This document shows positions 1 through 6,678 of a DNA stretch of 21,412 nucleotides, one piece after another. The number at the start of each line of letters is the position of its first letter. The first letter of the stretch is position 1. A program made the translations under genes and the position numbers. Below the pieces are notes generated by a model. It saw only the letters and a list, made by a program, of their open reading frames with translations. It did no database searches and was not told the DNA's origin. Source of the stretch: Chloroflexota bacterium (GTDB lineage: Bacteria > Chloroflexota > Dehalococcoidia > Lucifugimonadales > VGZR01); the NCBI GenBank assembly GCA_027625225.1, contig JAQBWG010000007.1:1-21412 (forward strand), in the 5' to 3' direction.

Positions 1-2
1 CC

Positions 3-650
3 TTCGAAGCCGAACACCCCGGCGTCAACGTCGTCCTCAACTTCGCCGGCACCTCCACCCTCCGCACCCAGATAGAGCAGGGCGCCCCCGCCGACGTGTT
101 CGCCTCCGCCAACCAGTCCCACATGGATCGCGCCGTGCAGACGGGCCTCATCGAAGGCCTACCGCGCGTCTTCGCCACCAACCGCCTCGTCGTCATCGCC
201 CCCGCAGACAGCACTCTGGTCGACTTCCTCGCCGACCTCGCCAAGCCGGGCGTGCTGCTCATCCTCGCCGCACCCGAAGTCCCCGTCGGTGCCTACGCCC
301 GCACCGCCATCAACCGCATGTCAACATCGGGGCAATTCGGTGACAACTTTGAAACAAAATCCCTTGCCAACCTGGTCTCCAACGAGCCCAACGTCCGCGC
401 CCTCATTGGCAAAATCGCCCTTGGTGAAGCCGACGCCGCCATCGCCTACGCCACCGACGTCACCCCCGACATCGCCGCCTCTGTCCGAACCATCGCCATC
501 CCCGACGAGTTCAACGTCGTCGCGACTTATCCCATCGCCGCTGTGAGCGATTCACCGAATCCCGAAGCCGCCGTGGCCTTCCTGGACTTCGTCACTGGAA
601 CCGTGGGCCGGGGCATCATGTCCAAACACGGGTTTAGGCCTGTACCATGA
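3..650 (+). CDS. modA: Molybdate ABC transporter, substrate-binding protein ModA (5' end missing)
   Basis: This is the periplasmic or lipid-anchored binding protein that delivers molybdate (or tungstate) to the ModBC importer. The window opens inside the gene. The open frame runs from base 3 with no stop, and residues such as FAGTSTLRTQIEQGAPADVFASA match the family's conserved early segment, where Ser/Thr side chains bind the oxyanion. About 215 residues are visible, and the signal peptide and first ligand-binding segment lie off the left edge. A GTG at 96 opens the same frame, but conserved sequence before it shows it is not the start. The stop overlaps the modB start (ATGA at 647-650), so the two genes are translationally coupled. 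The family call is firm because modB and modC follow. Tungstate or another oxyanion cannot be excluded as substrate. Confidence 0.9.
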   Translation, partial: FEAEHPGVNVVLNFAGTSTLRTQIEQGAPADVFASANQSHMDRAVQTGLIEGLPRVFATNRLVVIAPADSTLVDFLADLAKPGVLLILAAPEVPVGAYARTAINRMSTSGQFGDNFETKSLANLVSNEPNVRALIGKIALGEADAAIAYATDVTPDIAASVRTIAIPDEFNVVATYPIAAVSDSPNPEAAVAFLDFVTGTVGRGIMSKHGFRPVP

Positions 651-1471
651 GCTTTCCGACCCGAGTTTTTGGCTCATCGAGACATCCTTTGCTACCCGCC
701 GGTGTCGCCGCTACGGCCATTTACGTGCTCTTCATCGGCTTGCCCCTCGTTGCCTTGCTGGTGCGGAGCATCGGCGGCGGCGATTTCCTCGCGGGTATCT
801 CCACGTCTATAGTCCTGCAGGCGCTGAAGCTCTCCGCCATCACCAGCATCATAAGCCTCTTCGTCACCGTGCTGGTGGGCACACCGTTCGCGTATCTGCT
901 GGCGCGTAGGCAGTCGAAGACCCTTCGGATTCTGGACAGCCTGGTGGAGCTACCCATCGTGCTCCCTCCCGTCGTCGCCGGTGTGGCGATGCTTATGGCC
1001 TTCGGTCGGACGGGCCTGTTGGGCGGGACGTTGGGTTCGGCGGGGATCTCGATTCCGTTCACTACCGTCGCGGTCGTCTTCGCGCAGGTGTTCGTGGCCG
1101 CGCCGTTCTATATACGTGCGGCCAAGATCAGCTTTCAGAACGTGGAGATAGACCTGGAAGAAGTCTCCCAGACACTGGGAACGTCGCCCTGGCGCACGTT
1201 CTGGCGGGTCACATTGCCACTCGCGTTGCCCGGTATGCTCGGCGGTATGGCGCTTTCCTGGGCAAGGGCCATCTCCGAATTTGGCGCCACCATCATGTTC
1301 GCAGGCAACTTTACTGGCCGCACCCAGACCATTCCTCTCGCTATCCTGTCGGCCATGGAGAGCAACTTTTCGGCTGCCCTCGCCATGTCCACGCTGGTAG
1401 TCGTCATTTCAGCGCTCATACTAGTTGTCGTCGGGTTCGCCAGCCGGAGTATGCGCCGGAGGCAGGCATGA
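647..1471 (+). CDS. modB: Molybdate ABC transporter permease ModB
   Basis: Inner-membrane permease that forms the translocation channel for molybdate with ModA and ModC. It has 274 residues, normal or slightly long for ModB. Hydrophobic membrane segments start near residues 17, 55, 95, 135, 190 and 245. The ABC-permease EAA loop, which docks on the ATPase, is seen as EEVSQTLGTSPWRTFWRVTL near residues 171-190, followed by the typical ModB run SEFGATIMFAGNFTGRTQTI. The ATG start overlaps the modA stop by four bases (ATGA) and the stop overlaps modC in the same way, so all three genes form one operon. The function call rests on the conserved EAA region and the neighbours. Confidence 0.93.
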   Translation: MSFPTRVFGSSRHPLLPAGVAATAIYVLFIGLPLVALLVRSIGGGDFLAGISTSIVLQALKLSAITSIISLFVTVLVGTPFAYLLARRQSKTLRILDSLVELPIVLPPVVAGVAMLMAFGRTGLLGGTLGSAGISIPFTTVAVVFAQVFVAAPFYIRAAKISFQNVEIDLEEVSQTLGTSPWRTFWRVTLPLALPGMLGGMALSWARAISEFGATIMFAGNFTGRTQTIPLAILSAMESNFSAALAMSTLVVVISALILVVVGFASRSMRRRQA

Positions 1472-2550
1472 CTCAAAGCTGGCTTCGTCACTCCATCGGC
1501 GGGTTTCATTTGGACATCGCCTGGTCGCTTGAGCCGGGCCAGGTACACGTATTGTTCGGCCAGTCCGGTTCCGGCAAAACGACAACGCTGCGTGCTATTG
1601 CGGGCCTCGTCCGGCCCGATGAGGGTCACATCGAACTCGACGGACAAGTCGTCTTCGACTCTGCCGGCTCGGTGTGGACTCCACCGCATAAGCGGCGGGT
1701 TGGCTATCTTCCCCAGGAATACCATCTGTTTCCTCACCTGGACGTAGCTCAGAACATTGCTTTCGGGTTGAGTGATACCCGCGATTCCATGGCCCAGCGG
1801 GTTGAAGAACTGCTGACCGTATTCAGATTGACCGGGGTTGCCGGACGAAGGGTTTGGGAGCTTTCCGGCGGACAACGTCAGCGAGTCGCCCTCGGCCGTG
1901 CCATGGCACCTAACCCTTCGGTACTGTTACTCGACGAACCGTTCTCGGCATTGGATATGGAACTTCGCCGTGAACTTCGTGCCGAACTTCGTGCTGTTCT
2001 CGCCCGGACGAATATTCCCATCGTCCTGGTTACACACGACCGCGAGGAGGCCGTCGCCCTTGGCGATAGTATCCAGATACTGGAACAGGGGAGGGTAGTG
2101 GCATCGGGTACTCCAATTGAAGCGCTAGGCCATCCCACTCAAGTCAGGGTTGCGCGTCTTGTGGGCATCGAGAACATTTTCACCGTCACGGTTCGGGAGA
2201 GAGACGCGGAGGACGGTGCGCTGCGCGGGACGGCGGACTCGATTCCGATATCGCTGCCGTTCGTCGATGCCGAGATAGGTGAAGAATTGACTGTCGGTGT
2301 TCGTGCCGAAGACATCATCCTCGCTTCTGAAGAGCCGAGCGGCCTTTCTGCACGGAACAACCTTCCCGGCAAAGTAGTCTCCGTTCATCAGGAAGGAGCG
2401 CGGTACGAAGTCGTTCTCGACTGCGGCATTGTGCTGCGGAGCGCGGTTACGCGCAGTGCAATCACCTCGCTATCTATACAGCCCGGTCAAACATTGTGGG
2501 CGGTACTCAAGGCCTCTTCGTTCCTAATTTTGGCCGAGCAGCTTGCCTAA
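1468..2550 (+). CDS. modC: Molybdate ABC transporter ATPase ModC
   Basis: Cytoplasmic ATPase that powers molybdate import through ModB. All ABC motifs are present in order: Walker A GQSGSGKT at residues 31-38, Q-loop LPQEYHLFPHL near 81-91, signature LSGGQ at 132-136, Walker B VLLLDEP at 152-158 and the H-loop histidine H190. The part after about residue 285 looks like the TOBE/Mop-type domain found on ModC-class ATPases, consistent with the total of 360 residues. The start overlaps modB (ATGA). The 117 bases after the stop contain no convincing terminator. A general sulfate- or Fe-type ATPase is the alternative, but linkage to modAB argues against it. Confidence 0.93.
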   Translation: MTQSWLRHSIGGFHLDIAWSLEPGQVHVLFGQSGSGKTTTLRAIAGLVRPDEGHIELDGQVVFDSAGSVWTPPHKRRVGYLPQEYHLFPHLDVAQNIAFGLSDTRDSMAQRVEELLTVFRLTGVAGRRVWELSGGQRQRVALGRAMAPNPSVLLLDEPFSALDMELRRELRAELRAVLARTNIPIVLVTHDREEAVALGDSIQILEQGRVVASGTPIEALGHPTQVRVARLVGIENIFTVTVRERDAEDGALRGTADSIPISLPFVDAEIGEELTVGVRAEDIILASEEPSGLSARNNLPGKVVSVHQEGARYEVVLDCGIVLRSAVTRSAITSLSIQPGQTLWAVLKASSFLILAEQLA

Positions 2551-2577
2551 GAATGGAAATCTTTGCTTCGTGCCTTA

Positions 2578-2606
2578 TTGACCTAGCATGTTCAATCTCA
2601 TACACT
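2578..2606 (+). promoter_or_regulatory. Probable sigma-70 promoter for the tRNA-tuf block
   Basis: A -35 box TTGACC (2578-2583) and a -10 box TACACT (2601-2606) are separated by 17 bases. Transcription would start near 2613, about 55 bases before tRNA-Thr(UGU). It lies directly after modC, so it would free the tRNA genes from modABC transcription. Called by eye from consensus match only. Confidence 0.5.
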
Positions 2607-2667
2607 TAATTTTGGTTAGTCGTGAACGAGCGCGTGGCGAACCCAGATTAGCCGTGTCGCCGCACAT

Positions 2668-2740
2668 GCCCCAGTGGCGCAATGGCAGCGCAGCCGATTT
2701 GTAATCGGCAGGTTAGCGGGTTCGAATCCCCTCTGGGGCT
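2668..2740 (+). tRNA. tRNA-Thr (anticodon UGU)
   Basis: The 73-base sequence folds as a cloverleaf. The acceptor stem pairs GCCCCAG with CTGGGGC. The D-arm has a GCGC/GCGC stem. The anticodon arm pairs GCCGA with TCGGC around the loop TTTGTAA, giving anticodon TGT. The T-loop is TTCGAAT. The T-stem has one C-C mismatch (2717/2731). The 3' CCA is not encoded. It reads ACA codons. It heads a Thr-Tyr-Thr tRNA cluster before tuf, resembling the thrU-tyrU-(glyT)-thrT-tufB order of Escherichia coli without the tRNA-Gly. Confidence 0.94.
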
Positions 2741-2786
2741 TTCCCTGACCCTACAACCAACTCCGTGATACGGATGCGCCTGTCTG

Positions 2787-2815
2787 TTGGCGGTCATCAG
2801 GAGCTATGTTAAACT
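2787..2815 (+). promoter_or_regulatory. Possible promoter for tRNA-Tyr (extended -10)
   Basis: TTGGCG (2787-2792), 17 bases, then TAAACT (2810-2815), preceded by TGT as in an extended -10 element. The predicted start is only a few bases before tRNA-Tyr at 2830. A processed polycistronic tRNA transcript from upstream is equally possible. Confidence 0.4.
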
Positions 2816-2829
2816 GCTTGGTCGTGAAC

Positions 2830-2914
2830 GGAGGGATGGGTGAGCGGTTAATACCACCAGTCTGTAAATCTGGCGCCCGGAAGGGCTACGCAGGTTCGAA
2901 TCCTGCTCCCTCCA
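2830..2914 (+). tRNA. tRNA-Tyr (anticodon GUA)
   Basis: An 85-base class II tRNA. The acceptor stem pairs GGAGGGA with TCCCTCC and the discriminator is A. The anticodon loop CTGTAAA gives anticodon GTA. A long variable arm (bases around 2873-2890, GCCC/GGGC-type stem) is present as expected for tyrosine tRNA. The T-arm has loop TTCGAAT. There is a T-T mismatch at the loop-closing position of the anticodon stem. The 3' CCA is not encoded. Confidence 0.94.
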
Positions 2915-2983
2915 CCGCGCCAAATAAATTCAGTGGAAGTACGAAGTACATAGAGAGCAATTAAAATAAAGGCAATCAGACGG

Positions 2984-3056
2984 GCCCACATAGCTCAGTC
3001 GGTAGAGCACGTTCTTGGTAAGAACGAGGTCAGCAGTTCGATTCTGCTTGTGGGCT
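2984..3056 (+). tRNA. tRNA-Thr (anticodon GGU)
   Basis: A 73-base cloverleaf with acceptor stem GCCCACA/TGTGGGC, the D-arm sequence TAGCTCAGTCGGTAGAGCA, anticodon stem CGTTC/GAACG around the loop TTGGTAA (anticodon GGT) and a T-arm loop TTCGATT. The 3' CCA is not encoded. It reads ACC/ACU codons and ends 28 bases before tuf, so it is probably cut out of the tuf precursor transcript. Confidence 0.95.
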
Positions 3057-3084
3057 CGCCATATGAGAAACGGGAGAGAAAGTA

Positions 3085-4284
3085 ATGTCTAAGCAGAAGT
3101 TCGAAAGGAATAAGCCCCATCTTAACGTCGGTACCATCGGTCACGTTGACCATGGGAAGACGTCGCTGACTGCAGCCATCACGAACGTGCTAGCTGCGGA
3201 GGGTAAGGCGACGTTCAGGGCGTTCGATTCTATTGACAACGCACCTGAAGAGAAGGCCCGTGGCGTAACCATCGCCATCACGCACGTGGAGTACGAGACG
3301 GACAAGAATCACTACGCCCACGTTGACTGTCCCGGCCACGCCGACTACATCAAGAACATGATCACCGGTGCCGCCCAGATGGACGGTGCCATTCTGGTAG
3401 TCAGCGCGCCCGACGGCCCGATGCCCCAGACCCGTGAGCACATCCTGCTGGCTCGCCAGGTGGATGTGCCCGCCATCGTCGTCGCCCTGAATAAGGTTGA
3501 CATGATGGACGACGAAGAGCTTTTGGAGCTGGTCGAGCTTGAGGTCCGCGAGCTTCTGACCCAGTACGGTTTCCCGGGAGACGAGGTTCCCATCGTTCGG
3601 GTCAGCGCCCTCGGTGCGCTGGAAGAGCAGAACCCCTCCAGGGAGAGCAAGTGGGGCAGTGCAATCTGGAAGCTGATGGATGCTGTAGATAGCTATATCC
3701 CGGTTCCTGACCGACCCAAGGATCAGCCTTTCCTCATGCCTGTTGAGGACGTGTTCGGCATCAAGGGCCGCGGAACCGTTGTCACCGGCAGAATCGAACA
3801 GGGCGTCGTCAAACCCGGCGACATCATCGAAATCGTGGGCATGAAGCCGACGAGCCAGACGGTTGTCACCGGCGTTGAGATGTTCCATAAGACACTCGAC
3901 TCGGGTGAGCCCGGTGACGCCGTTGGTTTGCTCCTACGTGGTATCGAACGTGAAGACATCGAGCGCGGACAGGTTCTGGCCAAGCCCGGAAGCATCACGC
4001 CGCACCAGGAAGCGAAGGCCCAGGTGTATGTACTCGGCAAGGACGAGGGCGGCCGGCACACACCGTTCTTCACCGGCTACAAGCCGCAGTTCTACATCCG
4101 CACCACGGACGTGACCGGCGAGATTGCGCTCCCGGACGGCGTTGAGATGGTGATGCCCGGCGATAACACCGAAATGACCATCAAGTTGATTCAGCCTGTT
4201 GCTATGAAAGACCAGCTCCGCTTCGCTATCCGCGAGGGCGGTCGCACGGTCGGCTCGGGCGTCATCACCAACATCATTAAGTAG
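3085..4284 (+). CDS. tuf: Translation elongation factor EF-Tu
   Basis: GTPase that carries aminoacyl-tRNA to the ribosome. It has 399 residues, the usual length. Visible motifs are P-loop GHVDHGKT (residues 19-26), DCPGH in switch II, NKVD for guanine recognition and SAL in G5, followed by the two beta-barrel domains ending in GSGVITNIIK. The ATG has a GGGAGA-type ribosome binding site just upstream. Switch I reads ARGVTIAITHVEYET, where Escherichia coli has ARGITINTSHVEYDT; the key threonine of GxT is kept but N63 and T64 are replaced by Ala and Ile. It sits between tRNA-Thr and rpmG-secE-nusG, the widely conserved tufB-type position. Confidence 0.98.
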   Translation: MSKQKFERNKPHLNVGTIGHVDHGKTSLTAAITNVLAAEGKATFRAFDSIDNAPEEKARGVTIAITHVEYETDKNHYAHVDCPGHADYIKNMITGAAQMDGAILVVSAPDGPMPQTREHILLARQVDVPAIVVALNKVDMMDDEELLELVELEVRELLTQYGFPGDEVPIVRVSALGALEEQNPSRESKWGSAIWKLMDAVDSYIPVPDRPKDQPFLMPVEDVFGIKGRGTVVTGRIEQGVVKPGDIIEIVGMKPTSQTVVTGVEMFHKTLDSGEPGDAVGLLLRGIEREDIERGQVLAKPGSITPHQEAKAQVYVLGKDEGGRHTPFFTGYKPQFYIRTTDVTGEIALPDGVEMVMPGDNTEMTIKLIQPVAMKDQLRFAIREGGRTVGSGVITNIIK

Positions 4285-4290
4285 GGCGGG

Positions 4291-4458
4291 ATGGCGAAAA
4301 AAGGCGAAAACAGACAACTCATAACCTTGAGCTGCATCGACTGCAGGGAACGTACGTATCACTCGGAGAAGAGTAAGCGTAACGACCCGCAGCGGCTGGA
4401 ACTGAACAAGTTCTGCCCCCGGTGCAGGTCACACAAAATGCACAGGGAGGTGCGTTAA
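4291..4458 (+). CDS. rpmG: 50S ribosomal protein L33
   Basis: A short gene of 55 residues between tuf and secE. The translation starts MAKKGENRQLITLSC and carries two CxxC pairs, CIDC (residues 15-18) and CPRC (43-46), which marks it as the zinc-binding form of L33. The ending HKMHREVR is typical of the family. It begins six bases after the tuf stop and ends six bases before secE, so it belongs to the same transcript. The ribosome binding site (GGGCGGG) is poor and immediately adjacent, suggesting translation coupled to tuf. The gene order tuf-rpmG-secE-nusG is common in bacteria. Confidence 0.95.
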   Translation: MAKKGENRQLITLSCIDCRERTYHSEKSKRNDPQRLELNKFCPRCRSHKMHREVR

Positions 4459-4464
4459 CGACGC

Positions 4465-4695
4465 ATGGCTCGCGAAAGTGCACCCAGGAGAATTGACACA
4501 GCTCAGACTCGGAGAACACCCTCTTTCCGGTTTTTCGGAGAGGTGTTCTCCGAGTTAAGGCGAGTAACCTGGCCGACCAAGGAAGAGACGTTTCGGCTGA
4601 GCATTATGGTTATCGTTATCTCCGCTGTTATCGGTGTATTCTTGGGACTTATCGACATCGGCTTTTCAAGATTGATCGAAATTATCGTCGGATAG
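4465..4695 (+). CDS. secE: Preprotein translocase subunit SecE
   Basis: Small inner-membrane subunit that clamps the SecY channel. It has 76 residues: a basic, hydrophilic N-terminal stretch, then the conserved amphipathic segment SELRRVTWPTKEE (about residues 29-41), then one transmembrane helix (about 46-70). Short single-helix SecE is the usual form outside the enterobacteria. The gene is squeezed between rpmG (six-base gap) and nusG (two-base gap), so all three are co-transcribed. It lacks a strong ribosome binding site at usual spacing; GGAGG near 4446-4450 lies inside the end of rpmG. Confidence 0.96.
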   Translation: MARESAPRRIDTAQTRRTPSFRFFGEVFSELRRVTWPTKEETFRLSIMVIVISAVIGVFLGLIDIGFSRLIEIIVG

Positions 4696-4697
4696 TC

Positions 4698-5267
4698 ATG
4701 ACTACTACCACACAAAAAGAAGAATCCACCCCTAGCTGGTACATCATCCACGCCTACTCCGGACAGGAGGAGCGCGTGAAGAAGAATCTCGACCTCCGCA
4801 TCGAGACGATGGACATGAAGGACAAAATCTTTCAGGTCATCGTTCCCACTGAGGAAGAGATTGAGATCAAGGACGGCCAGCGCAAGTCGGTTCCACGCAA
4901 GGTATTCCCCGGCTACATCATGGTTCAGATGAAGATGGACGATCAGGCGTGGCACGTGGTGAGGAATACGCCCGGCGTCACTGGATTCGTGTCGGCGGAA
5001 GACGAGAGCGACAAGCGCGCCAAGCCGGTACCCCTGGACGATGCGGAAGCGCAGAACATCCTCAACCAGATGCAGGATTCCAAGCCCCGCGTCCGCCTTG
5101 GATACACCAAGGGTCAGGCCGTTCGTATCACCGACGGGCCGTTCGTCGACTTTATGGGTACAGTCGAAGAAGTGTATTCTGATAGAGCGAAAGTGCGTGT
5201 GCTCGTGTCCTTCTTCGGACGCGAGACGCCTGTTGAACTCGACTACCTCCAGATCGAACGCACGTAA
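4698..5267 (+). CDS. nusG: Transcription termination/antitermination factor NusG
   Basis: Binds RNA polymerase and links it to Rho or the ribosome. It has 189 residues. The N-terminal NGN domain (about 13-115) has SWYIIHAYSGQEERVKKNL and the conserved VFPGYIMVQM and TPGVTGFV segments. The C-terminal KOW domain (about 135-189) has GQAVRITDGPFVDFMGTVEEV. The ATG lies two bases after the secE stop. A run of threonines and charged residues forms a short disordered N-terminus. Both domains are complete and nothing unusual is seen. Confidence 0.97.
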   Translation: MTTTTQKEESTPSWYIIHAYSGQEERVKKNLDLRIETMDMKDKIFQVIVPTEEEIEIKDGQRKSVPRKVFPGYIMVQMKMDDQAWHVVRNTPGVTGFVSAEDESDKRAKPVPLDDAEAQNILNQMQDSKPRVRLGYTKGQAVRITDGPFVDFMGTVEEVYSDRAKVRVLVSFFGRETPVELDYLQIERT

Positions 5268-5278
5268 ATACATCGAAC

Positions 5279-5306
5279 TTGAAACGCCCCACGTAGTGGG
5301 TAGTGT
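5279..5306 (+). promoter_or_regulatory. nusG-rplK spacer with small hairpin and weak promoter-like boxes
   Basis: The 63-base spacer holds a 5-bp hairpin CCCAC-gta-GTGGG (5288-5300). It lies between a good -35-like TTGAAA (5279-5284) and a poor -10 (TAGTGT, 5301-5306; 16-base spacing). It could be an extra promoter for rplKA or an RNA element near the rplK ribosome binding site. Support is weak. Confidence 0.25.
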
Positions 5307-5330
5307 TACAGAGAAGGAAGAGGCCTCCTA

Positions 5331-5765
5331 GTGGCGAAGAAAGTTAAAGCAGTTCTCAAGCTTCAGATCGAGGGCGGGAAGGCTACTCCAGCCCCCCCGG
5401 TCGGCCCTGCATTGGGTCAACATGGTGTAAACATCATGGGCTTCGTAAAGGAGTACAACGAGAAGACGGCCCAAATGGTTGGAAACATCGTTCCCGTCGA
5501 ACTCACCGTCTACGAAGACCGTTCCTTTTCGATGGTTCTCAAATCACCTCCAGCCGCCGACCTCTTGCGTAAAGCAGCGGGTATTTCTAAAGGCAGCGGC
5601 ACGCCCAACACAGCAAAAGTAGGGACGATTTCGTTATCGAAAGTGAAGGAAATCGCCGAAACGAAGATGCGCGATCTGAATGCGAGTGATGTGGATGCAG
5701 CAGTTCGTATTATCGAAGGCACCGCCCGCAGCATGGGCATCCAGGTTGACAGAACAGCACGATAG
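5331..5765 (+). CDS. rplK: 50S ribosomal protein L11
   Basis: Binds 23S rRNA at the GTPase-associated centre where EF-Tu and EF-G act. It has 144 residues, close to the usual 141. The N-terminal domain has the hallmark PAPPVGPALGQHGVNIMGFVKEYN, and the C-terminal RNA-binding domain ends in GTARSMGIQVD. It starts with GTG, with GAAGGAAGAGG about eight bases upstream. An upstream in-frame extension is not supported. rplA follows after 18 bases. Confidence 0.97.
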   Translation: MAKKVKAVLKLQIEGGKATPAPPVGPALGQHGVNIMGFVKEYNEKTAQMVGNIVPVELTVYEDRSFSMVLKSPPAADLLRKAAGISKGSGTPNTAKVGTISLSKVKEIAETKMRDLNASDVDAAVRIIEGTARSMGIQVDRTAR

Positions 5766-5783
5766 CAGACAGGACAAACTGAG

Positions 5784-6497
5784 ATGGCAAAACACAGCAA
5801 ACGATACCGGGAAGCCCTGGCTTTGATTGAAGAGGACAGGAGTTATACCCCGAGCGAAGGCGTGGCGCTGGCGAAGAAGATAGCCAATGCCAAGTTCGAC
5901 GAAACCGTCGAACTGCACATCCGCACTGGCGCTGACCCCAAAGACTCCGAACAGAACGTTCGTGGCGTGGCCACACTGCCGCACGGAGTAGGCAAGCCGG
6001 TTCGCGTCGCCGTGTTTGCGCAGGGCGAGGCGGCTACGAACGCCAATGCCGCCGGGGCCGATTTTGTCGGAGGCGACGACCTCATCAAAAAGGTTGAGGG
6101 AGGCTGGACGGACTTCGATGTCTCCATTGCCACGCCCGACATCATGGGCAAAGTTGGCAAACTCGGAAAGATTCTGGGCCGTAAGGGCCTCATGCCCAAC
6201 CCCCGCACAGGAACCGTGGTTCAGCCGCAGGACATCGCGCGTGCGGTGGACGAGGCCAAGAAGGGGCGCATCGAGTTCAAACTCGACCGTACCTCCATCA
6301 TTCACGTTCCTATCGGGCGCGTCCGCTTTGAAGAGAAGATGCTGCTCGACAACCTTGGTTCACTGATGGACACCATCGTGCGGGCGAGGCCGTCCGGCAT
6401 CAAGGGCCAATTCATCCGCTCGGCCTATCTAACGACTACCATGGGGCCCAGCATTCCCCTGGATGTGTCGGCAACCGTAGAGTTGAAGCAGGAGTAA
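5784..6497 (+). CDS. rplA: 50S ribosomal protein L1
   Basis: Binds the mobile L1 stalk of 23S rRNA, helps release E-site tRNA, and in many bacteria represses its own rplK-rplA mRNA. It has 237 residues, normal length. Recognisable segments are KRYREAL at the start, the central GRKGLMPNPRTGTV (about 132-145) and the late FIRSAYLTTTMGPSIPLDV. The ATG has AGGACA about 11 bases upstream. No L1-binding RNA site in the leader was identified by eye. The gene is followed by the promoter and leader of rplJL, so expression of the L10/L12 pair can be set independently. Confidence 0.97.
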   Translation: MAKHSKRYREALALIEEDRSYTPSEGVALAKKIANAKFDETVELHIRTGADPKDSEQNVRGVATLPHGVGKPVRVAVFAQGEAATNANAAGADFVGGDDLIKKVEGGWTDFDVSIATPDIMGKVGKLGKILGRKGLMPNPRTGTVVQPQDIARAVDEAKKGRIEFKLDRTSIIHVPIGRVRFEEKMLLDNLGSLMDTIVRARPSGIKGQFIRSAYLTTTMGPSIPLDVSATVELKQE

Positions 6498-6525
6498 GTA
6501 CCTAGCTTCACGACACAGTATCAGC

Positions 6526-6531
6526 TATAAT
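6526..6531 (+). promoter_or_regulatory. -10 element of a probable rplJL promoter
   Basis: A perfect TATAAT lies just after rplA. No good -35 box sits at 16-18 bases. The predicted start near 6538 falls exactly at the beginning of the L10-leader structure, which makes it a sensible promoter for the leader and rplJL. Confidence 0.5.
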
Positions 6532-6539
6532 CTAAAAGT

Positions 6540-6650
6540 TCGTAAGCCACAGACAGCGGGTTCCGCGTAAGCGGACGAAAAGATGTAATCTGCCCGCCGA
6601 GGCGACCAAAGGTAGTGAACCCATTTTGTGGGAAGCCCTGGGTCTGTGGT
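6540..6650 (+). ncRNA. L10 leader (autoregulatory mRNA element before rplJ)
   Basis: The rplA-rplJ spacer has the layout and conserved words of the ribosomal protein L10 leader. There is an outer arm CCACAGAC (6547-6554), then GCGGG (6556-6560) pairing with CCCGC (6593-6597). Enclosed are two small hairpins, TCCGC-GTAA-GCGGA (6562-6575) and AGAT-GTA-ATCT (6581-6591). The conserved GCCGAGG follows at 6596-6602. In this family the L10(L12)4 complex binds the folded leader and lowers its own synthesis; in Bacillus subtilis this works by transcription attenuation. The outer arm's partner GTCTGTGG (6642-6649) lies in the loop of the terminator hairpin, which fits the attenuation form. Confidence 0.82.
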
Positions 6651-6667
6651 CCAGGGCTTTTCTTTTT
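6634..6667 (+). terminator. Intrinsic terminator/attenuator before rplJ
   Basis: AGCCCTGG (6634-6641) and CCAGGGCT (6651-6658) form a perfect 8-bp stem with a 9-base loop, followed by a T-rich run TTTCTTTTT to 6667. It ends 11 bases before the rplJ start codon and one base before its ribosome binding site. Its loop carries GTCTGTGG, complementary to 6547-6554, so leader pairing and terminator can compete. Confidence 0.85.
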
Positions 6668-6678
6668 GGAGACGAATA

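Noticed and set aside
3190..3888. A 232-codon minus-strand open frame opposite tuf
   Set aside because: Shadow of the highly biased tuf codons; nothing recognisable and no ribosome binding site.
6628..6678. Upstream ATG extension of rplJ
   Set aside because: It would place the start before the attenuator hairpin and add 17 residues not seen in L10; GTG 6679 has the ribosome binding site.
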